From JBMNTQ01 sp050945815 (GTDB taxonomy: Bacteria; Bacillota; Clostridia; Christensenellales; JBMNTQ01): DNA of 13,549 nucleotides. Positions 1 through 6,714 of this stretch are shown here, one piece after another. Each line of letters begins with the position of its first letter. Within the stretch, counting starts at the first letter, position 1. A model generated the notes under the pieces. The model searched no databases and was not told the DNA's origin. It worked only from the letters and a program-made list of their open reading frames with translations. The translations under genes and the position numbers were made by a program. The stretch is from assembly GCA_050945815.1 (NCBI GenBank), contig JBMNTQ010000036.1, forward strand, positions 1-13,549, in the 5' to 3' direction.

Positions 1-32
1 CTTGTCTAATGTGGCCATGTTTTTATTCCCCC

Positions 33-62
33 GTTCGGTTCGGTTCGATTCGGTTCGTTTCG
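33..62. repeat. Six tandem GTTCG-type pentamers
   Basis: Six consecutive 5-bp units (GTTCG three times, then ATTCG, GTTCG, TTTCG) lie just beyond the last gene of the late operon. Two GC-rich hairpin-forming stretches follow on the right. A short tandem repeat of this kind can arise by slippage. No function is claimed. Confidence 0.7.
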
Positions 63-65
63 CAG

Positions 66-127
66 GGGGCGGCACTGCCCCGCCCCTTCGTCTGTTCCCG
101 CGATGGAAGGGGCGCGCCGCGCGCCCC
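66..127. other. Two GC-rich inverted repeats downstream of the late operon
   Basis: The first inverted repeat pairs GGGGCGG at 66-72 with CCGCCCC at 80-86. The second pairs GGGGCGCG at 109-116 with CGCGCCCC at 120-127 around a 3-nt loop. Both lie within 95 bp after the stop codon of the last minus-strand gene. They could slow or end transcription from the operon or protect the 3' end of its mRNA. Neither is followed by a T run in the minus direction, so they are not classic intrinsic terminators. Confidence 0.4.
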
Positions 128-157
128 CGCTGTCTGTGCTGTCTTTGCTTCGGCCCT

Positions 158-487
158 TTACGGCAGGACGACTGCCTGCACCGTGGCCGTCGCGCCGGTG
201 ATGAGCACCTTGCCCTTGTGCGTGCCGAACATATTCATGTATTTGCCGGACTCGAGCACAACAGCCTGCTTCTTGTTGCTGACATAAGTCACAGTCAGGT
301 CTGCCACGCCCTGCAGCCCGTTGCCCTTTTTGATCGTCGCGGTCGCCGTGCCGATGATCAGCATGATCTTCTGGTCGGGCGCGTCGAATGCCACCACGGC
401 GCCGTCATCGCCGCAAGCCACAGCGTCAGGGATAGTAACGCTGCCGTTCAGAGGGATTTGTCCTTTTGTAATCGTTACAACTGCCAT
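158..487 (-). CDS. Small beta-rich phage structural protein, possible head decoration protein
   Basis: A 109-residue protein follows the major coat gene by 42 bases. ATG at 487 is preferred because AGGAG lies 8 bases upstream (496-500); the in-frame TTG at 493 would sit too close to that site. The protein is rich in Val, Thr, Gly and Ala in alternating patterns, as expected for a beta-sandwich, and has no Cys, signal peptide or membrane segment. I do not recognise the family firmly. Its place directly after the coat gene is where tailed phages often encode a head decoration or cement protein, so that role is inferred from position and composition. It could instead be a head-completion protein or an unrelated small virion protein. 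Confidence 0.6.
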   Translation of the reverse strand: MAVVTITKGQIPLNGSVTIPDAVACGDDGAVVAFDAPDQKIMLIIGTATATIKKGNGLQGVADLTVTYVSNKKQAVVLESGKYMNMFGTHKGKVLITGATATVQAVVLP

Positions 488-529
488 GTTCAACTCTCCT
501 GTCTAAATAATAGGTTCAATCCGGCTCAA

Positions 530-1348
530 TTAAGCCTTTTTCTCCTTGATGACATACATCTCTTTGGGTCGCACCACTTTGCCGCCGAAGGTGTTCAGGC
601 CCTTGATGGCGTCGCTGAAAAACCCTTCCGGACGGTAGGCTTCCACCTCGTCAATGCCGCCGGCGAACGCCACAGCCTTTGAGGTCTTGATGATCAGCAG
701 GCGGTTTGTGCCGTCGTCTTTCAGGTTGTTGGACATCTTGATTTTCATTCCGGAATAAGTCCCGAGAATGCCCTGCGCCAACAGTTTATCGTTGTCCGTC
801 TTGGTTTCGGTGATGTACTCCGCCATCAGCTGATACACATTCGGGGACAGATACGCGGTGACGTCGTCCTTCTGCGAAACGCCGTTGTTCCACAGATAGA
901 TCAGGCCCGCGTCAACCGCCGACTTCGCGCCCGCTGCGGTTGTAATTGTCGCGGAAGATGAAGCCCCGCCGGCTCCGTCCGCGCACAGGCCCGCAATGTA
1001 AGTGTCTCTGGCTTCCGCCATCGCTCTTGTTGATTCTTTCATCAACGCCTGCATCAGACCGTCAGTCGCCTGCGCCTCGTCCACGTCGTCCACCATGAAG
1101 TTGAAAAACTTTGCCTGATTGATCACGAGATAGACGGAAGAGTCGGGCACGGCTTCCGGATTGCCGATGTTCGCGCCGGTGTAGTTCCCAATCGTCGGGG
1201 GCGCTACACCGAGAATCTTAACGGTTTTGCCTTTTCCGACTTCGCCCTTAAAGCGAAAGTCGCAGTCTTGCTCAAAGACGGTGTGTTTGCCCAGTTCCGT
1301 CTGAATGTATTTGCTCCAGATGGTAGGCTTAAAGTTTGAATATGCCAT
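530..1348 (-). CDS. Major capsid (coat) protein, P22-like/HK97-fold
   Basis: This 272-residue protein should form the icosahedral shell. ATG at 1348 has AAGGAG 9 bases upstream (1358-1363). The N-terminus (MAYSNFKPTIWSKYIQTEL) and the following segment with a GKGKTVKI stretch match the usual opening of clostridial phage coat proteins in which an N-arm precedes a beta-strand E-loop region. The central part carries a long helical segment (MQALMKESTRAMAEARDTYIAGL) like the spine helix of the HK97 fold. The end is basic (VVRPKEMYVIKEKKA). Position immediately after the scaffold gene and two genes after the portal supports the assignment. No protease gene lies between portal and coat, which fits a P22-style head that uses a separate scaffold. 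The exact coat family is inferred. Confidence 0.85.
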   Translation of the reverse strand: MAYSNFKPTIWSKYIQTELGKHTVFEQDCDFRFKGEVGKGKTVKILGVAPPTIGNYTGANIGNPEAVPDSSVYLVINQAKFFNFMVDDVDEAQATDGLMQALMKESTRAMAEARDTYIAGLCADGAGGASSSATITTAAGAKSAVDAGLIYLWNNGVSQKDDVTAYLSPNVYQLMAEYITETKTDNDKLLAQGILGTYSGMKIKMSNNLKDDGTNRLLIIKTSKAVAFAGGIDEVEAYRPEGFFSDAIKGLNTFGGKVVRPKEMYVIKEKKA

Positions 1349-1371
1349 AGCTTTTTACTCCTTATTCGTTG

Positions 1372-2178
1372 TTATTTCCACTTGGTCATTGAATCAAGGA
1401 CGGCTTTCATGATCTTGGGATTGTCGAGCTGTTCCGGTGTCAATCGATCCACTTCATCAGAAGTATAAAAAGACTTTTCGCCGGGAGCCGCAGCTCCGAC
1501 GGTTCCGGATTCCGGGGGCGGGGTCATTTTGGTTTTGGCATCCACGGCTCTGATTGATTCGTAGGCAACTAAGGTGTCTACTCCCGCAGCTCTCAACCTG
1601 ATAAAATCCTGCCCCAATTCGCGGATATCGGACGCTTTTACATCGGGATAAACCTTTTTGATCGATTGCAGATCGTCCGTTAAAATTCGCTCGTACTTCT
1701 CCTGTCTGTATCCGTCCAGCTCCTGATTAGTTGCTTGTAGTTGCGCTTGCAGTCGCTGAAATTCTTCCTGCTGTCTCCGCTGCTCCGCGTATTGCGCCTC
1801 AATTTGCGACGCGGGAACTCCGGTTGCCTCAGCCTGCATCGCGATTGCCTGTCGCTCCAGTTCCGCTGTTATCGCGTCGGGTTCGCCATCAAAGCCGTAC
1901 ATTCTGACCGCGTTCAGCAGTTTTTCCCGCTCTGCCTGTGCAGCGGCCGCCTGTTGTCTTGCCTGATTGGCTTCCGCTTCATACCGTCTGCGAACTTCAG
2001 CGAATTTTGCGTTTTCCGCCGGGGTTTGCTCCGGCTTCGTCTCGATTTCCTGTCCTACACTCTGATCAGCCACGACCTGATCGTCTGACGCAGCGTTGTC
2101 CGCGCTTTCCGCCGGGGTTTCGGTTGGCTCATCCACGACTTGAGCCTGTGTGCCGTCTAACACATTTAATTCGTCCAT
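1372..2178 (-). CDS. Scaffolding protein
   Basis: A 268-residue, highly charged, Gln/Glu/Ala-rich protein with a long predicted coiled coil in roughly residues 60-170 (many EAxxARQQAAAAQAEREK-type heptads) and an acidic, low-complexity first 50 residues. The C-terminal 35 residues (FYTSDEVDRLTPEQLDNPK, then IMKAVLDSMTKWK) form the short helical, basic tail typical of phage scaffolds, the part that binds coat subunits in P22-like assembly. ATG at 2178 has AAGGAG at 2187-2192, which overlaps the TAA stop of the preceding small gene, so the two are probably translationally coupled. It lies between portal and coat, the usual place for a scaffold gene. Likely role: templating procapsid assembly, then leaving before or during DNA packaging. 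Confidence 0.85.
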   Translation of the reverse strand: MDELNVLDGTQAQVVDEPTETPAESADNAASDDQVVADQSVGQEIETKPEQTPAENAKFAEVRRRYEAEANQARQQAAAAQAEREKLLNAVRMYGFDGEPDAITAELERQAIAMQAEATGVPASQIEAQYAEQRRQQEEFQRLQAQLQATNQELDGYRQEKYERILTDDLQSIKKVYPDVKASDIRELGQDFIRLRAAGVDTLVAYESIRAVDAKTKMTPPPESGTVGAAAPGEKSFYTSDEVDRLTPEQLDNPKIMKAVLDSMTKWK

Positions 2179-2190
2179 GCTGTGATCTCC

Positions 2191-2331
2191 TTATTCGTTT
2201 TCGTTTGTTTCTTCTCCGTACCCGAAGTTTTGACACTGCTTGTTTTTGCATTTATAGATAAAAGTCTCTTGGTTTCCCTCGACCTTTACCTCATCAATAA
2301 ACATTTCCGTCTGGCACTGGGGACACAACAC
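2191..2331 (-). CDS. Small zinc-ribbon protein overlapping the portal 3' end
   Basis: A 46-residue protein read from GTG at 2331 in a different frame from the portal, sharing its last 38 bases, and ending with the TAA that overlaps the scaffold ribosome binding site. It opens LCPQCQTEMF and continues to an IYKCKNKQCQNFGYG segment, so two Cys pairs (Cys3/Cys6 and Cys28/Cys33) make a zinc-ribbon layout (CPxC-x21-Cx4C). A purine-rich GGGAGGGGG stretch lies about 10 bases ahead of the GTG. An alternative start is ATG at 2304, but that would lose the first Cys pair and break the motif. Small zinc-ribbon proteins next to portal genes occur in clostridial phages; their role is unknown. DNA, RNA or protein binding is plausible but not shown. 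Confidence 0.7.
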   Translation of the reverse strand: MLCPQCQTEMFIDEVKVEGNQETFIYKCKNKQCQNFGYGEETNENE

Positions 2332-4024
2332 TCATCCCACCCCCTCCCGGTTGCGTTTCCGGCTCAGGCGCTGGCGTTCCGTTCAGCATCATTTCATACT
2401 GTCTGTTCAGTTCCATCGATTGAGCCAGCAGTGAGTTTTCCTGCTCTCTCTGTTTCTCTTCCCGCTTTCGCACAATCGTTTCAAGTTTGGTCTTGGGCAA
2501 GAACGAATCATCTTCAAGCGATTCGACAAACTCCGCGAAATCGATTCGGTTTTTCTCGAACAGGCTTTGCATGATCTGCACCATGCCAAATCGCGTTGTC
2601 CGGTCAACTTCGTTCACATCGACGCGGACGGACACTTTCAAATTCTGCAGCACTTCCGGCTCAATCCGCCCGATCACTTCCGCGCCGTCCTGCCCTTCCG
2701 GTTTCATAGGAACATCAAGGCCGTTTGGATAGTAGGCCGCCCAGATGTCAAACCACATATGCGCGAGGTCTTCCACAAACTGCCGATAGTTGGCAATTTG
2801 TTCATTCAGCGGAATCATCGCCATGTCCCGGGCCGCGATAATCGCGCTCCCTGACGCTCTGTTCGGGTCAACCTGACCCGTCGCGCTGTTTCCGGCACCC
2901 TCTAAATCGCGGGTGTGCGTGATAAGCTCGTCCGTCAGCGTCTTCGCGTCCGGTGACATTTGAACAGGATGCAGATACGAGATCATCTCATTGATTTTGC
3001 GGGAGTCGCCGGGCTGCAGCTCAATCGCGACGCCGACCCTGTTTAACGCGTCCGGGTTTGTGACCGCTACCCCGTCATAAGCTATTCGGGGAAACGCGTA
3101 CATTTTCACGGCAGCCTCACGCCTTGCGAGGGTTTTGTTTACCGTGATTTGATTCGGAATCATCCAGCGCACATCTCCGCAACCGCGAGCAGAGCCTTTT
3201 TCTTCATCCCATACAAAATTAGCGATGGGGTATGTTTTGAGGCCAAATTTTACATCTTCACCTAATGGGTCTGTCGGTTTCAGAATCTTATCTTTGCGAT
3301 AGATGACTTGCCGAGTTGACCGCGAGACATGTACAAAACCCTCTTTGTCCTTGTAGAAGTAGACCAAGCTGGTACATTTCCCGTCTTCGTCCTTAACTTC
3401 TTCCCGGTTGCCTATGTTTTTATCCGTTTCCTCGTCCGACACGATCTTCGAAATATCGTCCTTATTCAGCCCTTCTTTTTCCGCGTCGGCTCTGATATCT
3501 AAAACCGGCCTGCGCTCTCGTATAATGATGTAGGCCTGTGCTTGCAGGTCAGCGTTCTGCTCATCCGCTAAAAAGATATTCGTCGTGTCAATCAGCTGCG
3601 ATTTTGTGACATCACCGCTTGGGAAGTAGATATAATGATCTCCGGCGATACAGGCGTTTTTAACAAGAGACCATGCCTTTCTATCCATCTTTCCCAGCTC
3701 CCAGCATCTGCGGACATATTGATTCAGCAATTCGCAGGCTTTGTTGTTCGCGTCAGACGGCTCAAACGGTGTAAAAGTCGCCTCCATCGTGTGCTGCGCG
3801 ACAACTGCGGTTTTGTACCGGACAATGCCTTTAATAAAATTAAATTGCGGCATCGGCTCCCCGTCCGATTCCAGACCGTGCCACTGATCACCGATAAAAA
3901 ACCTATGCGCTTGATCGGTACGATCGACCAGTCCGATTCTATTATGATAGTCTTTGCCCTTTTCGTACTTGTCCCAGATGTCCGTTATATCACTTTCGAT
4001 CTTGTCCAGTTTTCTCACAGCCAT
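2294..4024 (-). CDS. Portal protein, P22-like family
   Basis: This 576-residue protein should form the dodecameric ring at one head vertex through which DNA enters and to which the tail attaches. Length, composition and position directly after TerL fit the P22-like portal family. The N-terminal third contains aromatic and charged motifs common in portals (HRFFIGDQWHGLE, MPQFNFIKGIVRYK). The middle has the DEEKGSARGCGDVRWMIPNQ and GNSATGQVDPNRASGSAI segments typical of the family's wing/stem region. The C-terminal 100 residues include a helical, Glu/Arg-rich part (REEKQREQENSLLAQSMELN) that could form the barrel or crown, and end in a Gly/Pro tail. ATG at 4024 follows the stop of the preceding small gene by 7 bases, with AAGGTGAT as ribosome binding site. 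The last 38 bases overlap the zinc-ribbon gene. Confidence 0.9.
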   Translation of the reverse strand: MAVRKLDKIESDITDIWDKYEKGKDYHNRIGLVDRTDQAHRFFIGDQWHGLESDGEPMPQFNFIKGIVRYKTAVVAQHTMEATFTPFEPSDANNKACELLNQYVRRCWELGKMDRKAWSLVKNACIAGDHYIYFPSGDVTKSQLIDTTNIFLADEQNADLQAQAYIIIRERRPVLDIRADAEKEGLNKDDISKIVSDEETDKNIGNREEVKDEDGKCTSLVYFYKDKEGFVHVSRSTRQVIYRKDKILKPTDPLGEDVKFGLKTYPIANFVWDEEKGSARGCGDVRWMIPNQITVNKTLARREAAVKMYAFPRIAYDGVAVTNPDALNRVGVAIELQPGDSRKINEMISYLHPVQMSPDAKTLTDELITHTRDLEGAGNSATGQVDPNRASGSAIIAARDMAMIPLNEQIANYRQFVEDLAHMWFDIWAAYYPNGLDVPMKPEGQDGAEVIGRIEPEVLQNLKVSVRVDVNEVDRTTRFGMVQIMQSLFEKNRIDFAEFVESLEDDSFLPKTKLETIVRKREEKQREQENSLLAQSMELNRQYEMMLNGTPAPEPETQPGGGGMSVVSPVPDGNVY

Positions 4025-4031
4025 ATGCAGA

Positions 4032-4259
4032 TCACCTTACTTTCTTTTGCCCGGTAGGCGTTCCGTTGTAGTTCTCGATATTGTCCAGAATCGCGCCGAA
4101 TCGGACGATTTCCTCCGGAATGGACGGTTTTTTGCGCGGCATTCGCACCGCAACATCCGGCTCTTTTCCGTCTATTGCGCGCATTCCGTCTTTCAATCCC
4201 AAACGGTACGCGAGCAGCACAGCCCCGGCCACAATGACAGCGATAATGCTATACCACAT
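4032..4259 (-). CDS. Small one-pass membrane protein between TerL and portal
   Basis: A 75-residue protein with one hydrophobic N-terminal helix (residues 2-18, WYSIIAVIVAGAVLLAY) followed by a charged tail, so probably anchored in the host membrane with the tail in the cytoplasm. The ending, ILDNIENYNGTPTGQKKVR, resembles the I-x-x-NIDxYDGTxxGQ ending I recall from small proteins encoded between terminase and portal in clostridial phages. Start ATG at 4259 overlaps the 3' end of the TerL gene by 11 bases, with AGGGGG upstream inside that gene. Function is unknown. It has only one membrane helix and sits far from any lysis gene, so a holin is possible but not favoured. Confidence 0.75.
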   Translation of the reverse strand: MWYSIIAVIVAGAVLLAYRLGLKDGMRAIDGKEPDVAVRMPRKKPSIPEEIVRFGAILDNIENYNGTPTGQKKVR

Positions 4260-5751
4260 GGATTTTATCCCCCTTCCCTAACGGGTTTTTCTTGGGTTTC
4301 TGCGACTTGAAATCGTAGTGAATGATTTTCTGCGTGATTGGCGCGTCTGCTTTTCTGTAAATAAACCGATTCAGAGCTTGCGACATGCAGTCCACCTGAT
4401 CATCATGCGCTCCGTTCGGGAACGCCGCGCACTCATTCACGAAATCTGCGGTAAACGGCGCGTCTTTCGGCAGAAACACATTACCGCTTTCTATCGCGGG
4501 CGACACCGCGTTGACCCGCGCCACCTTGCCGCCTTTCGGGTCGATTCCAATCACGCCGGGGATTTCACGCCGGAGCACTTGAATCACCGCCGGGCCGTTC
4601 GCTTTATCCTCGACTAAAATCGCGCTGACTTTAGGCCGCCTTGCTTTCATTCTGCGAATCTCCCGGAGCGTCTCGACAAAATCCAAATGTTTCTTGACTG
4701 CCTCGATTAAGTAGATGTTGGCGTCTCTTTTGCCCCAACACTGAATCGCTACAAAGTCGTTGTCATCGCCGCTCTTAAAGGTCGCGTCCACACTGATTAT
4801 TTCCGTAATCATTTCAGGCAGTTTTTCAGAATCGTAATACTGCCACCATTCGCGCTTGAGCAGATTTCCCTCTTGATTGGTCGGGCGCCCTTGATACAGA
4901 GCTTCCCACGCTCTGGAGCCGTCCGAAGTCTTAAACCCCGCTTCGAATTGCTCCAGCCACGCGTCATCTTTCCCAATTTCGGGAGCGAGAGCTTCGCCCG
5001 GTTTCCGCCCTAACGGGTCTTTTTCTTCCGCGCGACACGGAAGATTTATAACCTCAACATTCGGCTCCTGCTTAATCAGCCTCCCGGCGAAATCGTCCTC
5101 ATGCCATCGGGTCTGAATCACAATAACCTTTGCGCCCGCAGCCAAACGCGACCGGAACGAGTTAACCCATTCATCCCACAACCGGTTGCGATAGGTTTCG
5201 CTGTCCGCTTCCTGTCTGTTTTTAATCGGGTCGTCTATAATCATCAAATCGCAGGCTCGACCGGTTACGCCTGACAAGATACCGCGCGAAATCATACCGC
5301 CCGCCTTGCCGTCGATCTCGAACTCTAAATTGCTGTTCGGAGTTTTCGCGAGCTGTACGCCGAACTTCGAGCCAAACTCATTGATTTTTGACCGGTTCCG
5401 CCGTCCGAACAATTGCGCGAAATCCTCACTGTAACTGATCTCAATCACGCGCCCGTCGGGATTCTTCATTAAAAACCAGCTGGGCAGTGTCTCTGTAATC
5501 GTCATGCTCTTTCCGTGCTGGGGCGGCATCGAGAGAACTAAAATCTCATACGGCTTGGTTGTTTTGCGCTCGATAAACTCCTGCGCCTTGTCGCAGATGA
5601 ACGACACAGCCCTACCCCGAAACCACCGGCCACGATGAACAAACTCACAATAGGCCTTGTAGTCTGCCAACATCTCTCTTTTCTTCAGTTCTTCCCGGGC
5701 AAGCTTCTGCAGCTGTTTCTTTTCGGTTTTGGTTAAACTTGGGATGTTCAC
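4249..5751 (-). CDS. terL: Terminase large subunit (packaging ATPase and nuclease)
   Basis: A 500-residue motor protein that pumps DNA into the procapsid and cuts the concatemer. The ATPase domain shows a Walker A-like loop PPQHGKS at residues 76-82, a Walker B LMIIDDP at 169-175 (Asp173, Asp174) and a coupling motif QTRWHEDD at 213-220. The RNase H-like nuclease domain shows three acidic clusters: Asp322 (SVDATF), Glu381 (VEDKANG) and the HDDQVD group at 449-454. All motifs are intact and the length is normal. Start is GTG at 5751 (MNIPSLTK), with only a weak AGGTGA upstream. A 36-base gap separates it from the preceding small gene. Unusually, it lies four to seven genes downstream of the TerS-like gene rather than next to it. 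Confidence 0.95.
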   Translation of the reverse strand: MNIPSLTKTEKKQLQKLAREELKKREMLADYKAYCEFVHRGRWFRGRAVSFICDKAQEFIERKTTKPYEILVLSMPPQHGKSMTITETLPSWFLMKNPDGRVIEISYSEDFAQLFGRRNRSKINEFGSKFGVQLAKTPNSNLEFEIDGKAGGMISRGILSGVTGRACDLMIIDDPIKNRQEADSETYRNRLWDEWVNSFRSRLAAGAKVIVIQTRWHEDDFAGRLIKQEPNVEVINLPCRAEEKDPLGRKPGEALAPEIGKDDAWLEQFEAGFKTSDGSRAWEALYQGRPTNQEGNLLKREWWQYYDSEKLPEMITEIISVDATFKSGDDNDFVAIQCWGKRDANIYLIEAVKKHLDFVETLREIRRMKARRPKVSAILVEDKANGPAVIQVLRREIPGVIGIDPKGGKVARVNAVSPAIESGNVFLPKDAPFTADFVNECAAFPNGAHDDQVDCMSQALNRFIYRKADAPITQKIIHYDFKSQKPKKNPLGKGDKIHVV

Positions 5752-5787
5752 GCTGTCACCTGCTTATTGTCATAATTAGCATCCAAT

Positions 5788-5901
5788 TTACAGTTGCTGA
5801 TCTGCGTCAATCAGCGCCTGCACTTCCTCGCGCCACCGCTCCGGCACCTGCTCGATCGTCCACAATCCTTTCTTAATTAAAGAATAGTAAATCGCTGCCA
5901 T
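5788..5901 (-). CDS. XkdX/CD1375-like small phage protein
   Basis: A 37-residue protein, MAAIYYSLIKKGLWTIEQVP followed by ERWREEVQALIDADQQL. The pattern (I/Y-Y-x-L-I-K-K-G-x-x-T-I-E-x-V-P-x-x-W-R-E-E-V) matches the tiny XkdX/CD1375-like family found at the end of tail gene blocks in many Firmicutes phages. ATG at 5901 starts 1 base after the stop of the preceding gene, and a GGAGGGG stretch lies just upstream inside that gene. The family has no firmly known function; its position suggests a minor tail or tail-fibre-associated role. The short length is normal for the family. Confidence 0.8.
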   Translation of the reverse strand: MAAIYYSLIKKGLWTIEQVPERWREEVQALIDADQQL

Positions 5902-5902
5902 T

Positions 5903-6226
5903 TTATGCCCCTCCCATAAGCGTTGCCAGCTCGGCCACAGCCAGCTGCAGCTGCGTGATTTCGTCAACTCCCTGCTCCTCTTGCGGCCTTTCCGTTGGCG
6001 TCACATCCACAAGCTGCCCGTCTTTGTCCAGTACAAATTCCATGTAAGGCGCATTAGCGACAATCTTTGCTATCAGCTCCTGATTGATCGGAACGGTGCG
6101 GGGCTCGGCGGTCTCTTCCGGATTTTCCTCTGTTTCCGGAACTAAAACCCAGTCCTCGCCCATCCAGTTCTCGTTGGGGCGGTGCGATTGCGTTTGTATT
6201 TGCTTGGTAAACTTATGAATAATCAT
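5903..6226 (-). CDS. XkdW-like small tail-region protein
   Basis: A 107-residue acidic protein. I start it at ATG 6226 (MIIHKFTKQIQ) because GGAGG lies 10 bases upstream (6237-6241) and the gene would then begin 1 base after the previous stop; a longer reading from 6250 would overlap that gene by 23 bases. The middle is Glu/Pro/Thr-rich (PETEENPEETAEP), and the end is a short helix (ITQLQLAVAELATLMGGA) like the closing helix of XkdW-type proteins, which usually precede an XkdX-type gene as here. The family name is inferred from layout and the C-terminal helix. A tail-fibre accessory or chaperone role is possible. Confidence 0.55.
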   Translation of the reverse strand: MIIHKFTKQIQTQSHRPNENWMGEDWVLVPETEENPEETAEPRTVPINQELIAKIVANAPYMEFVLDKDGQLVDVTPTERPQEEQGVDEITQLQLAVAELATLMGGA

Positions 6227-6227
6227 G

Positions 6228-6713
6228 TCATACAGTCCTCCATGCAACATAGTTGGCTGTGCCCGCGACTGTGATCTTTATGTTAAACCCCTCGCTGTGA
6301 ATCGCTAGGTTTCCTGACGGGTCGGGATTGACCGAGCCGGCCGCGATCAGAACCGTGCCGTCTGCCGCCCTTGCGATTACGGCAGCGGGTCTAAACCCTA
6401 ATGGTACAGTCGTTGAATGGTTGGCAGGACAAGTCACCGCGCCCGCTACGCACAAGTCTGTCGCGTGCAGCCCGTCCAGCTTGTCACTGTCCGCTGCTTT
6501 GCCTGTGGCGGGAAGAGCCCCTATATCGCCCGGCACCATCCCTTTCAAAGTCTCAACCAGCGCGTTGAATTTTGCCGCGAGAATGTCTTTCAAAGGCAGA
6601 TCAAACCGCCGCTTGTTGTCGATTCCCGGCGCGATCATGGAATCTCCTACAATGCTTTCAAAGTCCTTGCCTTCCCAGTCCGTTATTTTCTTCTCGTCCC
6701 AGTTTATAGCCAT
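6228..6713 (-). CDS. Tail fibre/tip-like protein
   Basis: A 161-residue protein with a helical N-terminal half (about residues 1-65) and a Gly/Ala/Thr-rich beta half. Residues around 68-85 carry ALPATGKAADSDKLDGLHA, the ADSxKLDGxHAxD motif widely found before the distal domains of phage tail fibres. The end (AGTANYVAWRTV) resembles small beta-sandwich tips of fibre proteins. ATG at 6713 starts 1 base after the nozzle gene stop, with GGAGG about 9 bases upstream. It is short for a full receptor-binding fibre, so it could be a fibre tip, a tail-needle-like plug or one part of a two-part fibre. Confidence 0.65.
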   Translation of the reverse strand: MAINWDEKKITDWEGKDFESIVGDSMIAPGIDNKRRFDLPLKDILAAKFNALVETLKGMVPGDIGALPATGKAADSDKLDGLHATDLCVAGAVTCPANHSTTVPLGFRPAAVIARAADGTVLIAAGSVNPDPSGNLAIHSEGFNIKITVAGTANYVAWRTV

Positions 6714-6714
6714 A

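Noticed and set aside
2..682. Long plus-strand reading frame (226 codons) across the left end
   Set aside because: It runs antisense to the decoration-like and coat genes, which have ribosome binding sites and sensible proteins. Its Arg/His/Cys/Leu-rich product is typical of a shadow frame.
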